Part shown: one piece after another, positions 53,424 to 63,648 of the stretch
Position numbering within the stretch: the stretch's first letter is position 1
How the letters are laid out: every line of letters starts with the position of its first letter
The notes under the pieces: generated by a model
Databases searched by the model: none
Told to the model about the DNA's origin: nothing
What the model saw: only the letters and a program-made list of their open reading frames with translations
Program-made: the position numbers and the translations under genes
Assembly (NCBI GenBank): GCA_951230915.1
Contig: OX579637.1
Coordinates: 2,790,001-2,854,000 of the forward strand
Origin: Antitrichia curtipendula
Taxonomy: Eukaryota; Streptophyta; Bryopsida; Hypnales; Leucodontaceae
Direction of reading: 5' to 3'
DNA: 64,000 nucleotides

Positions 53424-53929
53424 TTCAAATTAGCTATACTTTATCCACGCTAGGTGTCGGGCTTCATCATTGGCAATGCAATTTAGCTCGCATCGACTTG
53501 ATTTGTACATAGTTTATGAATTTTGTGCTCTTCAATTTTGTGTAGTATATTGTTCACGGAAATAAAACGGAAATACTTCTTCATCATAAGTTGATTTGTA
53601 TTTTCCACTTCACCTCTTGGTTGTTGAGGTTTAGGTTGGATCGACCTCATTTGTAGGTCTTGTATGTTTAGTTCATGGCTTGTATGCGTATTGTGGGTCG
53701 AGTCGACCTTTTCTAAGACATTTTAGGTCGAGAGACGTCTTCCATGTTGTGTCTTGGTTGAGTTGAATGCATCTAAGTTGTTATCGATCAAGTTGGCCCC
53801 TTCAATCTAAGTCATTTCAACTCTACGCATCCTAAAATGGTGGCTCTTCTCCTTGCCAAGAGTTTTGGATATGTTTTCCTACCTGCACTTTTATTGACAT
53901 GAGTTTTGTATTTAACTTTCCGTCTCAGA
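53424..53929 (+). other. Spacer or intron with AGGTCGAGTCGACCT-type palindromes, copy 2
   Basis: Sites near 53476 (TAGCTCGCATCGACTTGA, degenerate), 53629 (TTTAGGTTGGATCGACCTCA), 53694 (GGGTCGAGTCGACCTT) and 53724 (half). Ends in an acceptor-like 'CTTTCCGTCTCAG'. Confidence 0.7.
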
Positions 53930-54564
53930 TCCTATGCAGATTGCCATCTCCAATTCAAAATAGAAGTCTCACTCGCACAGCATCGGCTGATTCCTTCCTA
54001 GAATATGGTCAAAACACAATCTTGAGCACGGGGAACTTCTTATGTTTGGCAGCGACAGTCAATTCTATGATGGACTTCTCTGTGAATCCCGTGGACAACA
54101 GTGTGGTGGACAGTCCGCCAAGTGGAACTCCGCATCTATCCAAATCATGCTCCCCTTCTCCTTTACAATCCATTGCGGCAGGGGGGTCACGAATGTTCAT
54201 GTTTGCCTCCGACAGAGTGTCGCAGAGAAAGCTCTATGACGACGGTGGTGTGAAAATGACCTTGCCTGTCGTGGAGGCAATGGCGTCGGAAGGAGTGCAC
54301 AATAAAATATTTCGTGGCAATTCTCATCCACCACCCCTGCCAGTACAACGTCTAAGGTCTCTCGATGTACGGAAGACAAAGACGCACAACGGATTACCCC
54401 CAAGTGGACGCAAACTGCCGGTTGTAGATGTATGGGACCGGAAGTTTATACAACTGCAGAGGAGACAAGCATTACAAGATTACAAGAAGTGTGATAATGG
54501 TTACAGTCGAGGACTTGAAATTCAAAAGGCCTTGGAGATGTTGAAGAGTAAATCACACATGTAG
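53930..54564 (+). CDS. ParB/FCP1 gene copy 2, last exon or downstream small gene
   Basis: After 'CCGTCTCAG' it reads 'ILCRLPSPIQNRSLTRTASADSF', 'YGQNTILSTGNFLCLAATVNSMMDF', 'VVDSPPSGTPHLSKSCSPSPL' and a C-terminus 'NGYSRGLEIQKALEMLKSKSHM' followed by TAG. Uninterrupted over about 210 codons, whereas the rest of copy 2 is heavily damaged. The best-conserved parts between copies are the SPPSGTP motif and the helical C-terminus. Function unknown. Confidence 0.72.
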
Positions 54565-54900
54565 TATCTGATCATATTGTAGATTCCAAATCTATATGTA
54601 CAAAATAGCATTGTACAGTTACTATGAAAAACTCAATGCTAGAGTGAATCACGCTCACGGCAGCTACATACATTTTTAGTATATCTTTTGAAGATGCAAA
54701 AATTTTAAAAACGGAAGAGAGAGATATAACAACAAAAAAAGAAGTTCACTATCATTTGAAAATATTTATGAAGGGAAAGTATTAAGGACCACCTAATTTT
54801 GGATTATAGACGCCATTTCAGCATATCAGGGAGCCAAGAATACATGTCATATTCTAAACTATTATGTCGCAAAGGCTCATATTTAGATTGAGAGCAATGC
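54565..54900. other. AT-rich spacer
   Basis: No feature recognised. Confidence 0.35.
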
Positions 54901-54929
54901 AAACTATTCAAATATTACAAACCGGGTAG

Positions 54930-55065
54930 ACAAAGTATTGAATCTTCATAGTCTATGCTAATCCTGCAAATAGAAGCCTTAGAAGAAGATGCCATGGTAA
55001 TAGAAGAAGGAAGTGGATGTCGAGCTTTGATATGAATTTGGACAAGGAAATTATGGAGACAATCT
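54930..55065 (-). repeat. Inverted repeat, left arm, flanking the gag-like element
   Basis: On the minus strand 'TTCTTCTATTACCATGGCATC' leads into MASSSKASICRISIDYED. This matches 58320-58450 on the plus strand (MASSSEAIYLQC) at roughly 75% over about 100 bp. It could be terminal repeats of one element, or two opposed copies of a short gene fragment. Confidence 0.55.
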
Positions 55066-55099
55066 AACCTAGGTTCCACTATAAGCATTCCTATAGGGA

Positions 55100-56300
55100 G
55101 CACTATCGCAGCACAAGGTAGGTAAATTTTCCATTATACTCACAAAAATCGCTCTAGAGTATAACTAAGTGACTCTAAAGATTGAACCCACGAGATACTG
55201 TGAAGTATCTAGCTTTATTAAGCAACTAAGCTTAGTCAATATCCAAATCCTACTTTTCGGTCTTCTTTCTAAAATCGGAAACATAAAAACACCAAGAAAA
55301 CTATAGGCCGGATTTCTCCCATCTTCCGGTTCCAACTAATTTATCCGGTACTTAATCCCAACACAACCCCATGATCTTACCACTTCCAATCATGGTATCT
55401 GTCTAGACCAATTCGCTCTGGATGGCCTACAAGTATCCTTACAACTACCCGGTTTGGTTTTACCTATGTTAAGCCATCAGAGGGGTCACCCCTTGCCTTT
55501 GAGAGTGGTGGGCCCACCACACCTTCCGTAACTTATAGTGGCTGAAGACCCACTATTATAATCTTTAATCTCCTAAACTAACCCAGATCCGGTTTGGTCC
55601 TTCACGACAGGTCACACAAAGACCCCCTGTACGATCCCCTCAATACTACAACGACCTTGGCACCACTTCCTATTCGTATGAAGCTAGGCAATTACAAGTG
55701 TATCCGACGGTTCCAACATCAACCAAAGCTCTTCCGTTTACCACTAGGGTAGTGAGACCTCTTAGGAGATCGAACACTCAACCGGATTTCTCACCCAGGA
55801 GTTCTAGCACGACTAAGGAATCCTTTTCTATCCGCCTAGCCTAACAACGTCTTTCTCATCTGGAATATAAACTCTAGATGTACTGAGGAACTGAAGTTCA
55901 CTCCAACTCTTTTCTACCCGCTCCCATGTACTGAGAATCAAAATTGAAACACCAAAGAGAGAAATTCTTCACAAATTCGCTTGCACCTTCCTAACTTCTC
56001 ACCATACAACCCTACCACACTTTGCAAGAGACACACAAAAAGAGAGCAAATAGAAAACACAAAAAAATTGCAAAGTGAAGACTCCCAGTTTCCAACACAA
56101 GGACTGACTTATAAACAATTGAAAAAATTCCAAAAATACAAAAAGGCAAAAGTACCTACAAAAGTCAACCATTTTCTGGACCAGACTTCTGGTCCATCCT
56201 AATACTACCGGACCGGATTCCAAGTCCAGATCCATTCCCGTCCTATCCTATATTTACAAAAATTATTCCTACCTATTTTGCAACCCCTAGCTCCAATATA
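55100..56300. other. CCGGAT-rich non-coding region 3' of the gag-like ORF
   Basis: Repeated 'CCGGAT(T/A)', 'ATCCGGT' and 'ACCGGAT' words, and a near-perfect 20-bp palindrome TGGACCAGACTTCTGGTCCA (56176-56195). No open frame with support. Candidates are an LTR or UTR of the gag-like element. Confidence 0.45.
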
Positions 56301-56319
56301 AGACTTTTAGGCTCTGGTC

Positions 56320-57726
56320 CTAATTCCTCAAAGACATTGTCACTTCTACCTGCTCGGAAAAGTCAGTCAGGATCCAAACCATCTGGGAACCAGATAGTTT
56401 CTTCTCCTCGAGTATTTTCTTGTCATATAGCTTTGCCTTAACACCGACTGTTCCGGTTTCACTGAAAGTGGCCTTCACCGCCTCTGCTACCTTTTGATTT
56501 TCTTCCACCATCTCCCGAGTGGTGGCCATGTCTTCCTTGAAGGTGAAAATCTCTGCCTTCAACATGTTGACCTCCTCCTAAAGTCGGCGAATCTTTGCTT
56601 CTTGCTTTTGGGTCTCAGCCGGATTGGTGATGCAATCCAACACCTTCGCCGGTAGCTCGCTGTCCAAAGACACATCCACTAGCTTCCCAATCTTGGAGAG
56701 GATCCTTCTCTTGACCTCCCAATCCGTTCGCACATTGCAGGGGATGGCGATCAACTGGTCGAATGGATCATCGGGAGACATTTTTTCAGAGACCATCTTT
56801 TCAACTTCTGGTCCCTTCTCTAGAGCAGAATTGTCTCAAGGAGGCGTTCCTCTTCCATGAGGAAGCCTTATCTTCTGCCGCTTATTCGGCGGCCTTTCAA
56901 GCTCTTCCTCATCTTCCTCTTCCGTCTCTTGGTTGAATCCGAATCTGTCCTCGTCTTCGTCATTTGTTACCGACTCTCTGAACTTCAAGAGAACTTCCTG
57001 AGTCCTCTATTCCTTCTCCTCTAAATCAACGAGGAGTTGGTTGTGCTGGTATAGGTAGAAGAAGTAGGGATACAAAGGAGTGGGCCTACTTTTTCCAATC
57101 CTAGTAACGAGCTAGGACACCAGATCGAAAAGGATCCGGGCCCAGTCTACTTTTCGGTCCTCACTCAGGGCTCCGAAAATGGTGTTATTGAGGGTTATCG
57201 TCACCCTTGCCGGCTTCTCTAAGTGGAGGATTGGAATCAGGAACTAAAGAAGGTTCCAATGGCGGTTATCTATACAATCTTTGAACGCGTATTTGTCCTT
57301 TGGATTCACTACTCCTTGAAACTTCCCCCAGATGAACTCGTCCTTCTGTCTTGCCATCCCTAGACCCCCTAACCAGAAATTGTAAATGGCTCTCCACATC
57401 TCTTCCGTCCAGTTGGTCGGAAGCCCCCGGATGGTGTAGTCAAACTGAATTGACAACTTCTCTAACAACTCTCTCATCATCCGTTCCTCTCTAAATCCCC
57501 AAGGTTTATCTATCAACATTGGGCAATCCATCGCGGTGAGGTCTGCCATGAGCTAATCCTTCTCCTGCTCTTTGGAGGGGATGATCGGAATCACCTTCCG
57601 GAGCTTAACCTCGGCCACGAAGGAACTGGACGGACCCGGCCTACTCTTGCAAAGCCGCGGCATGGACACCAACTTGTCTATCCGGATCTTTTCCAATGCT
57701 ACCTCACCCTCTCCTAGCCGCATGTC
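56320..57726 (-). pseudogene. gag-like ORF of a retroelement-type repeat (six TAG, one TGA in frame)
   Basis: All segments are in one minus-strand frame beginning M-R-L-G-E-G-E-V-A-L. Stops: TAG 57553, 57244, about 57111, about 57028, 56578 and about 56329; TGA about 56836. Landmarks: 'IRGLPTNWTEEMWRAIYNFW', 'MARQKDEFIWGKFQGVVNPKD', 'FLIPILHLEKPARVTITLNNTIFGAL', 'DWARILFDLV', 'IGKSRPTPLYPYFFYLY', then an acidic patch, 'PPNKRQKIRLP', and a coiled coil at the C-terminus. I know this 'TEEMW...NPKD...GKSRPTP' arrangement from plant repeat-encoded proteins, but the family name is uncertain. A second copy starts at 63649. Confidence 0.65.
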
Positions 57727-57943
57727 CCCCGTTCTCACTTTCTCTCTCCAATCTCAATCGGAAAACCACACAAACCGTTGTAGGCACAGAAGTCTAACCC
57801 TACAGCACACTATAACACAATCACACCCTTCGCACACTCCCGCACTCAAAAAAATCAAAGTATTGAGAAGAAAGCACAGTACGTGCGAAGAAACATTTCA
57901 CCAAAAAAAGTTTGGAAAAGGGGTGCAACTGGAATGGTCTAGT

Positions 57944-57953
57944 CTTTATATAG
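57944..57953 (-). promoter_or_regulatory. TATA box of the gag-like ORF
   Basis: CTATATAAAG on the minus strand, about 220 bp upstream of the first ATG (57726), in an otherwise non-coding, moderately A-rich leader. Confidence 0.55.
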
Positions 57954-58019
57954 TCTCAGGATCTAGACTGGTCATCATGACTTTTTTTGGTCCGGTCCTT
58001 AGCAATCCGATTCAACCCT

Positions 58020-58320
58020 AATCTGATCCTCGACAATACCGGATATGATTCCGCTCCTAAGTACTAATACTTGAATCGGATCAGATCCAGCTGACTCATT
58101 ACTTCATTATTCTTGTTTATTTTTAGTCTTCTCTTGTCTCTAAGCCAAATCCGGATTCTAATTACTAGTTTCCGTTCCCACTTTTAGGTAAACAAGAAGA
58201 AACCAAAAATTTTGGTTGCAACAAACACTTGAAACCACCTTTGTCTTGAGTGCCATTAGAAAGAGTGCTACATTGGATTGTGAGGTAGTTATTTCTATCA
58301 TTTGCATGCTTAGATCTAGG
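58020..58320. other. Spacer with CCGGAT/GATCCG words
   Basis: 'GAATCGGATCAGATCC' and 'ACCGGATATGATTCCG' resemble the words 3' of the gag-like ORF, so it may belong to the same element. Confidence 0.4.
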
Positions 58321-58450
58321 TCACAAGCTTAGCATCGACTTCATTCTTCTGTCACCATGGCATCGTCTTCCGAAGCAATCTATTTGCAATGTATAACACA
58401 GACTATTGTGATGAGATACTTTGCTTTCAGAAGTGTAATAGTAGGCAACG
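58320..58450 (+). repeat. Inverted repeat, right arm
   Basis: Counterpart of 54930-55065; contains 'TTCTTCTGTCACCATGGCATC'. Confidence 0.55.
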
Positions 58451-58749
58451 CCCAATTTGCAATGTATTAGTCTAATACCTCCTTATTCAGTGAATATTTG
58501 TCATTAATTGTGTTGCATACTGCAATTACTGCATGATATTTTAAAATATTTCATTAGAAAACCTATTTTGCATGACATTGCATTGCTTTTCTTATGGTTA
58601 CGAACAAGTCAGTTTTCTTTGTTTATGATTTAGTTGCCTCTTGCTATTCTCATATTGTCGGAAAAAGACTCTCATTTCGTTGAAAAACTCTCAATTTAAT
58701 GAATATAGTATTTAATGCGAGATTCTTATATTGTAGCATCATTTACTTC

Positions 58750-59050
58750 TCAAGTTTGGTAAGGGCTTACAAATGGACAACCAATAGAGAGGACCACTGA
58801 CTATGTTAGGTACATCGAGGAGATTCTAAAGTTGGATCACCAAAATCATACCACAACCATTCCAATGTGTGATTGGGTTTGAACAACCTTTGATCCACGT
58901 GTCACAAACGTTTAGAGGGATTGATATGGCTTCACCATTGCAAACTTCAACTACATGGATGGCATGGTGCACACTAAATCTTTCGAATTTCTACTCTACT
59001 ACCAATAAGTATTCTTTAGTGATGATCCTCAAAGACAAAATTGGAAGTAT
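58750..59050 (+). pseudogene. CACTA-type element fragment, DUF4216-like
   Basis: One frame reads 'DYVRYIEEILKLDHQNHTTTIPMCDWV', stop, 'GFTIANFNYMDGMVHTKSFEFLLYYQ', stop, 'VFFSDDPQRQNWK'. The C-D-W-V, G-F-x-x-A-N-F and V-F-F-S-D-D...W-K signatures and their spacing match the DUF4216 region of En/Spm (CACTA) transposons. Two or more stops: a relic. Confidence 0.65.
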
Positions 59051-59109
59051 ACGTCATCAGTGATGCTTTGTCACAATTGATGTCCTCTTTGATACAACAA
59101 GACAAATTG

Positions 59110-59640
59110 GAAGATTTTTTTGGACTACTTGGAATCTTTGTCTCATACTTTTTTATTTTATTCAACCAAAATGAATTCATTTTTAGAAGTACATTTTTGT
59201 TCCATTTTATAAATGAAATAAAGAACATTTTTTTCTTTTTAAAATTTTTTGTTTATTGTTTAGATGTGACTTTCTTCAAATATTTTTCTATTTTTTTGGA
59301 CAACTTAGAAATTTTGTCTCTCACTTTTCCATATTATTGAATCAAATGCAACTCATTTCTACAAGTGTTAATTTTCATTGCATTTTCAAAATTAAACAAA
59401 GAAGATTTATTCTTTCTTTAATAATTATGTATCCTTAGTAGATGTGGCTTTTTTCAAACAATTTTCCATTTTTTTGGACTATTTGGAAACTATTTGTTAC
59501 TTTTTCATATTATTCAACTGGATGCAACTCATTTCTACAAGAAGTGTTCATTCTCTTTGCATTTTGAAAACAAAATGAACAGCATTTTTCTTGTCTTTTA
59601 TAATTATGTATGCTTCAACCAAGAAGTACATCTACCACTT
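59110..59640. repeat. Tandem repeat, about 177-bp period, about 3 copies
   Basis: TTTTTTGGAC(T/A)A(C/T)TT(G/A)GAA recurs with GG at 59122, 59298 and 59476 (steps 176 and 178). Units share 'CAACTCATTTCTACAAG' and 'TAATTATGTAT'. T-rich and non-coding. Confidence 0.82.
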
Positions 59641-60160
59641 CAACTTTTACGTACCTAAGTTTCTTTCAAATTCTATGTCAACACCTATCCATCTCCCTTT
59701 TTTTTATGGATGTTTAGCTTTTTACCGGACCTCTCACTTATTTTCCAAATTTATCCACTGTAAAAACGAACGCAAGCACTGACGTGGACTTTTCCTGTTC
59801 GCCGCTACGTTTTTAAAATAACATAACCATGTTCTTTTAGACATCTACTACAACATTTTTGTCTAACTTGACATCACGTCTTAATCCACATAAGAAGAAC
59901 ATGTCTTTGCCAACATCACTAACAATTCAAATTCTCCCCTGCAGTCACTGTCTTATGTTGCCTAAATCGGAGAACATGTGACATTATGTTAAAATGACTT
60001 CAAAAACATTGTTTTCATATAGTGAAAACATCCTCAATAGAAACAATGCAAGAGGATACACGTGCTAAAAAATCCAACAAAGCTTGAATTCAATGGATGG
60101 ACGGACATACCTGACCTCTAAATTGCAAACAACTGAGTTCGATACATAGATTGGTGCCAT
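59640..60160. other. Gene-free stretch
   Basis: No supported feature. Confidence 0.35.
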
Positions 60161-60169
60161 ATTGATAAA

Positions 60170-61374
60170 GCCTTTTGCAAAGAACAAAACAACTTCCACC
60201 AATGTTTTTTCAAGGCTAACTTGAAGTACTGCATGGATAAAGACTTCAGAAATTGTTGCATCAAGGTGTACTAGGTCTTATACAACCAAACCAACATAAA
60301 AAGAAACAAAGTCAATCTTTTCATTGTACGAGATGTCCACGTAGATCTCAAGCTTCTAAAGCGAGTTGATTGGTTTACCATGAAAGATGTCAAAGCCAAT
60401 GTTACAATTCCAACTCTAGCAAATGGATTTATATTACTCGGAATGAAAGGATATCCTCAAGACGGTTTGGATAGTCTAAGAAATCAATATAGATAGAGCC
60501 ACGTGCCAAATACGTCTTGATGGATTCACCTCCAAATAGCAACTCAGATAGGGCATGTAGTCCGCCATGTCCAACTAGCCCTAGGACACAACAACATGCA
60601 AAAAAGAGAAGATCAAAGTACTTTGGATGAAGTTCCGGTGGATGTTGCGACATGCTAATAGAGTGTAGGAATGAGAGCAACTGCTAATGCCTCCGCGGAA
60701 ACCATGAATACTTTGAACAACAAATTGGAAGAAGAAAATGTCAACATTTGTGAGTTGTATAATGATTCCACCCAATTAATTGCATAGGTGAAGGAGAAGA
60801 GCGACTTACTTGCCCAACACAAACATGACATCTTGAAACTTTGGCAAGCTCTAGAAGCTACAAAGAGGACAAACAAGGGTTGTGATCCAAAAAGGCGTGC
60901 TTAAGGTTTAGGATTAGAAGTTCAAGGGGTAGGAAGTCCCATAATAGGCCTTTCTGAACCAATTTTTCTAGCACTACCAAAGGTACAAGCATGTGCATTC
61001 ATGTCAAAAACATATAATTCATTATCGTTTGATGGAATGGACGCCTTTACAAATGTATCGAGTGTAAAAGTAGAGGAGGCCCAAACGGTCCAAAATTGTG
61101 AAGAACTTACTAACTTGTGTGCCAAAAATGCCAAACTTCAAAGTCATTTGAATGCACTTGTAGTGCAATATTAGTACTGGAAGTTGGCATACATCTTTAC
61201 AATGCACCGTAACAAACAAATGGCCACGGAGTTCAAGAAGGTGGTCAACAATTACTTCAAGCACAATACAAAAAGGTTCTTTGGCTTGATATCATGGGCC
61301 AATGCAAATGACCTTTTTCTAGAAGGACAGATGGTAGAGAAAACCAGTGGCAACAACCAAAAAACCATTGATTG
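60170..61374 (+). pseudogene. Decayed repeat-encoded coiled-coil ORF
   Basis: Plus-strand frames continue across several stops: 'NNFHQCFFKANLKYCMDKDFRN', 'VRDVHVDLKLLKRVDWFTMKDVKANV', 'ANASAETMNTLNNKLEEENVNI', 'VKEKSDLLAQHKHDILKLWQALEATKRTN', 'NLCAKNAKLQSHLNAL' and 'FKKVVNNYFKHNTKRFFGL'. Heptad-like Leu spacing suggests coiled coils in the second half. No catalytic domain recognised. Possibly an accessory ORF of the CACTA-type relic just upstream. Confidence 0.45.
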
Positions 61375-61379
61375 ATTCC

Positions 61380-63640
61380 AACACAAATGGGATTTTGAAA
61401 ACATTAAAACTTTATATATTATACAGAAGTTAAATTTGATGTCGCCATTTCCTTCTGCCTTTGTCTTTGGCGGAATGTTGTGCCCTATTTATACAAATTT
61501 ATTTGGCCTTGAAGGTAGAATGCACTGGGGTACATGCGACCACTGTTGCCATCCAATTTTCTTGATTAGCTTAATGATATGTCATAGATAGTGCGCTATA
61601 TGCAAGGCTCATTTCCACTAGCGCTTGTACAATTTGTTTGGTCTAGTTTATATATGCCACCAAATTGGGAATTCAATCCACTCAATGCCCTTGAGGATTA
61701 GCATAAATGGGGTACGGACCTTGTTTAGAGTTGGCGTTTTAAGCACAACAATTTGCGGAAGTTGAAGGTCTCTAAGGATTGGGGTTGAATGGGAGGCCAA
61801 TCTAGATGAGATTGTACAATTTTGTGAGAAATTGATTCCACTCAAAGACAAGTTCAATGTTAGAAATCCGAATTCTTCTACCAATGCTTCGATGGATATT
61901 AGAACAAAATGCTGAACAATTCCAGTTTGGGCCACACCCTAAATTATGGTTATACGGCCTTGATGGAATCTGCATTATAAATGATGATGGAATTTGTATT
62001 ATGATTGATTCTAGGTATGAAATGCCTATCCGTCATGAGATGCTTCAGCTATCAAAATTGGAATGAAGAGAAATTTTCAAGGTCAAGGCTATCAATTATC
62101 TACTTGACAAATAGAGTCTAAGGACATATTTCACAAATATTTATACAAATGCTATATAGAAATTTTAATTACAAAAGCTTGTAATTCTTTTACTTGCAAA
62201 AAAAGGTTAAAAGCACCAAAATGGACATAGCAAGCAACACGAAATGCTGCAAGCCTACTTGGGTCTGATTTCCAACTTGGAGCTTTTTGTGAATTCCAAG
62301 ATCTTTGGATTGAACAAAGGAAAGTGAGTTGGCACTTTTTTCGGGTGCCTTCGGTCCTTATCCAAACAAAGATTTTGGACGTAGATGTCCCCGCTTGGGT
62401 AGAAAGCCGAGCGTGAACGTGAAACTAAGGATCATTATCTGAGCGCAAACTTTTGCGATTATGTCCCTGTCCATCCCTTCCACTACCTTATAATCTTCCG
62501 ATGGTTCTCTTGAAGTCCACGTTCTGCCTCTTATGTCCGCGCCCACATCTTTATCTTTTGCGCATGATCTTTCAATGTCGACGCGACGACGCCTAGACAC
62601 TACATCCGTATATGTATTTTGTAAGTCTTTATCGCTACGACAAATGAAAATATAAGTAGGAGGTAGAAATAGGAGGCCCTATGTTATCCACACATGCCTC
62701 TTTTCTAGGACTCCATTTGGGACTCTTAATTTGATTGAGATAGTGGATAGAAGGCAGTCCTGATTTTTTGTTGAGCTGATGTCAAAATCAATTCAAGCAG
62801 ACAATCGGCACTAACATTTGTTTATAGCATTTATTTGTTTGAAAGATCAAAATCTGTAACCCTGAAAAATACTTGTAAGAAGAAGACTCTCGCACTCAAT
62901 TGCAATTTTGATGGCAGCTTTATAAAAACAAATTACGGAGTGAGAATCGTAGTACAGTTTCTCAAATTGCAGGACCAAAGTAAGTTGCTTCTTCTATAGC
63001 AACTATTTTGCGCACTTTGGATACAAGTCAAAGTCCAAGAGGGTAGTGTGTTTTAAAATACCAAAGGTGGTGCAACATAAATCTGTCAACTATACAAACT
63101 TTATTCTACAACAAATGATCCTTAAAAAAATACAAGATGCACAATCAATTACCAGTGGACCATTCTAAGTACCTCTGTGGGAGTACAAAAATCCAAAAAA
63201 ATATAGAAATAAATTAGAATAGGATTAGAATAGATCAAAATTTTCATTTTTTTGGTAAACGTATAGAGAAATCCATTTAATTATGGATAATAATTGGATA
63301 GATAGTTCTAGGTTACAAAATCTGTTACGGATGTTATATCATCGGAAGGAAGACGATTCCGGAATCCAAAAAGAATCCAAAATGATGAGACCTACGGACT
63401 AGAATTCCGAGCTAGGAACTAGGGCATCGTTATGGGAACGGTCTCCTACCTGTCCCCCTCCGGGATGTGCCGATCAAACGTCGGGTACATAAACCCACCG
63501 CCACCTTTTTTCTTTTTCTTTCTGTTTTGTTGCATTTTGTGCATGCATAGCTGAGTGAAAAAGTCGTGAGCTAGGGTTTGTACTAGGGAGAGAAGAGTGA
63601 GGACGGTGCCGATTGCACCGGATTAGAAATTGTCTTGTTG
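61380..63640. other. Gene-poor stretch
   Basis: Short frames on both strands (61648-61935, 61857-62066, 62358-62600) lack motifs or splice support. From about 63440 the sequence becomes less AT-rich and is probably the leader of the following gag-like ORF. Confidence 0.4.
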
Positions 63641-63648
63641 ATATTTGA

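Noticed and set aside
10570..57738. Firm claim of an altered genetic code with TAG as Gln
   Set aside because: TGA and TAA stops and frameshifts also occur, some TAGs align with Trp in the sister copy, and several conserved ORF ends use TAG. Kept only as a testable alternative.
54900..58450. LTR retrotransposon with paired LTRs
   Set aside because: Flanking repeats are inverted, not direct; no primer-binding site, reverse transcriptase or integrase was found.
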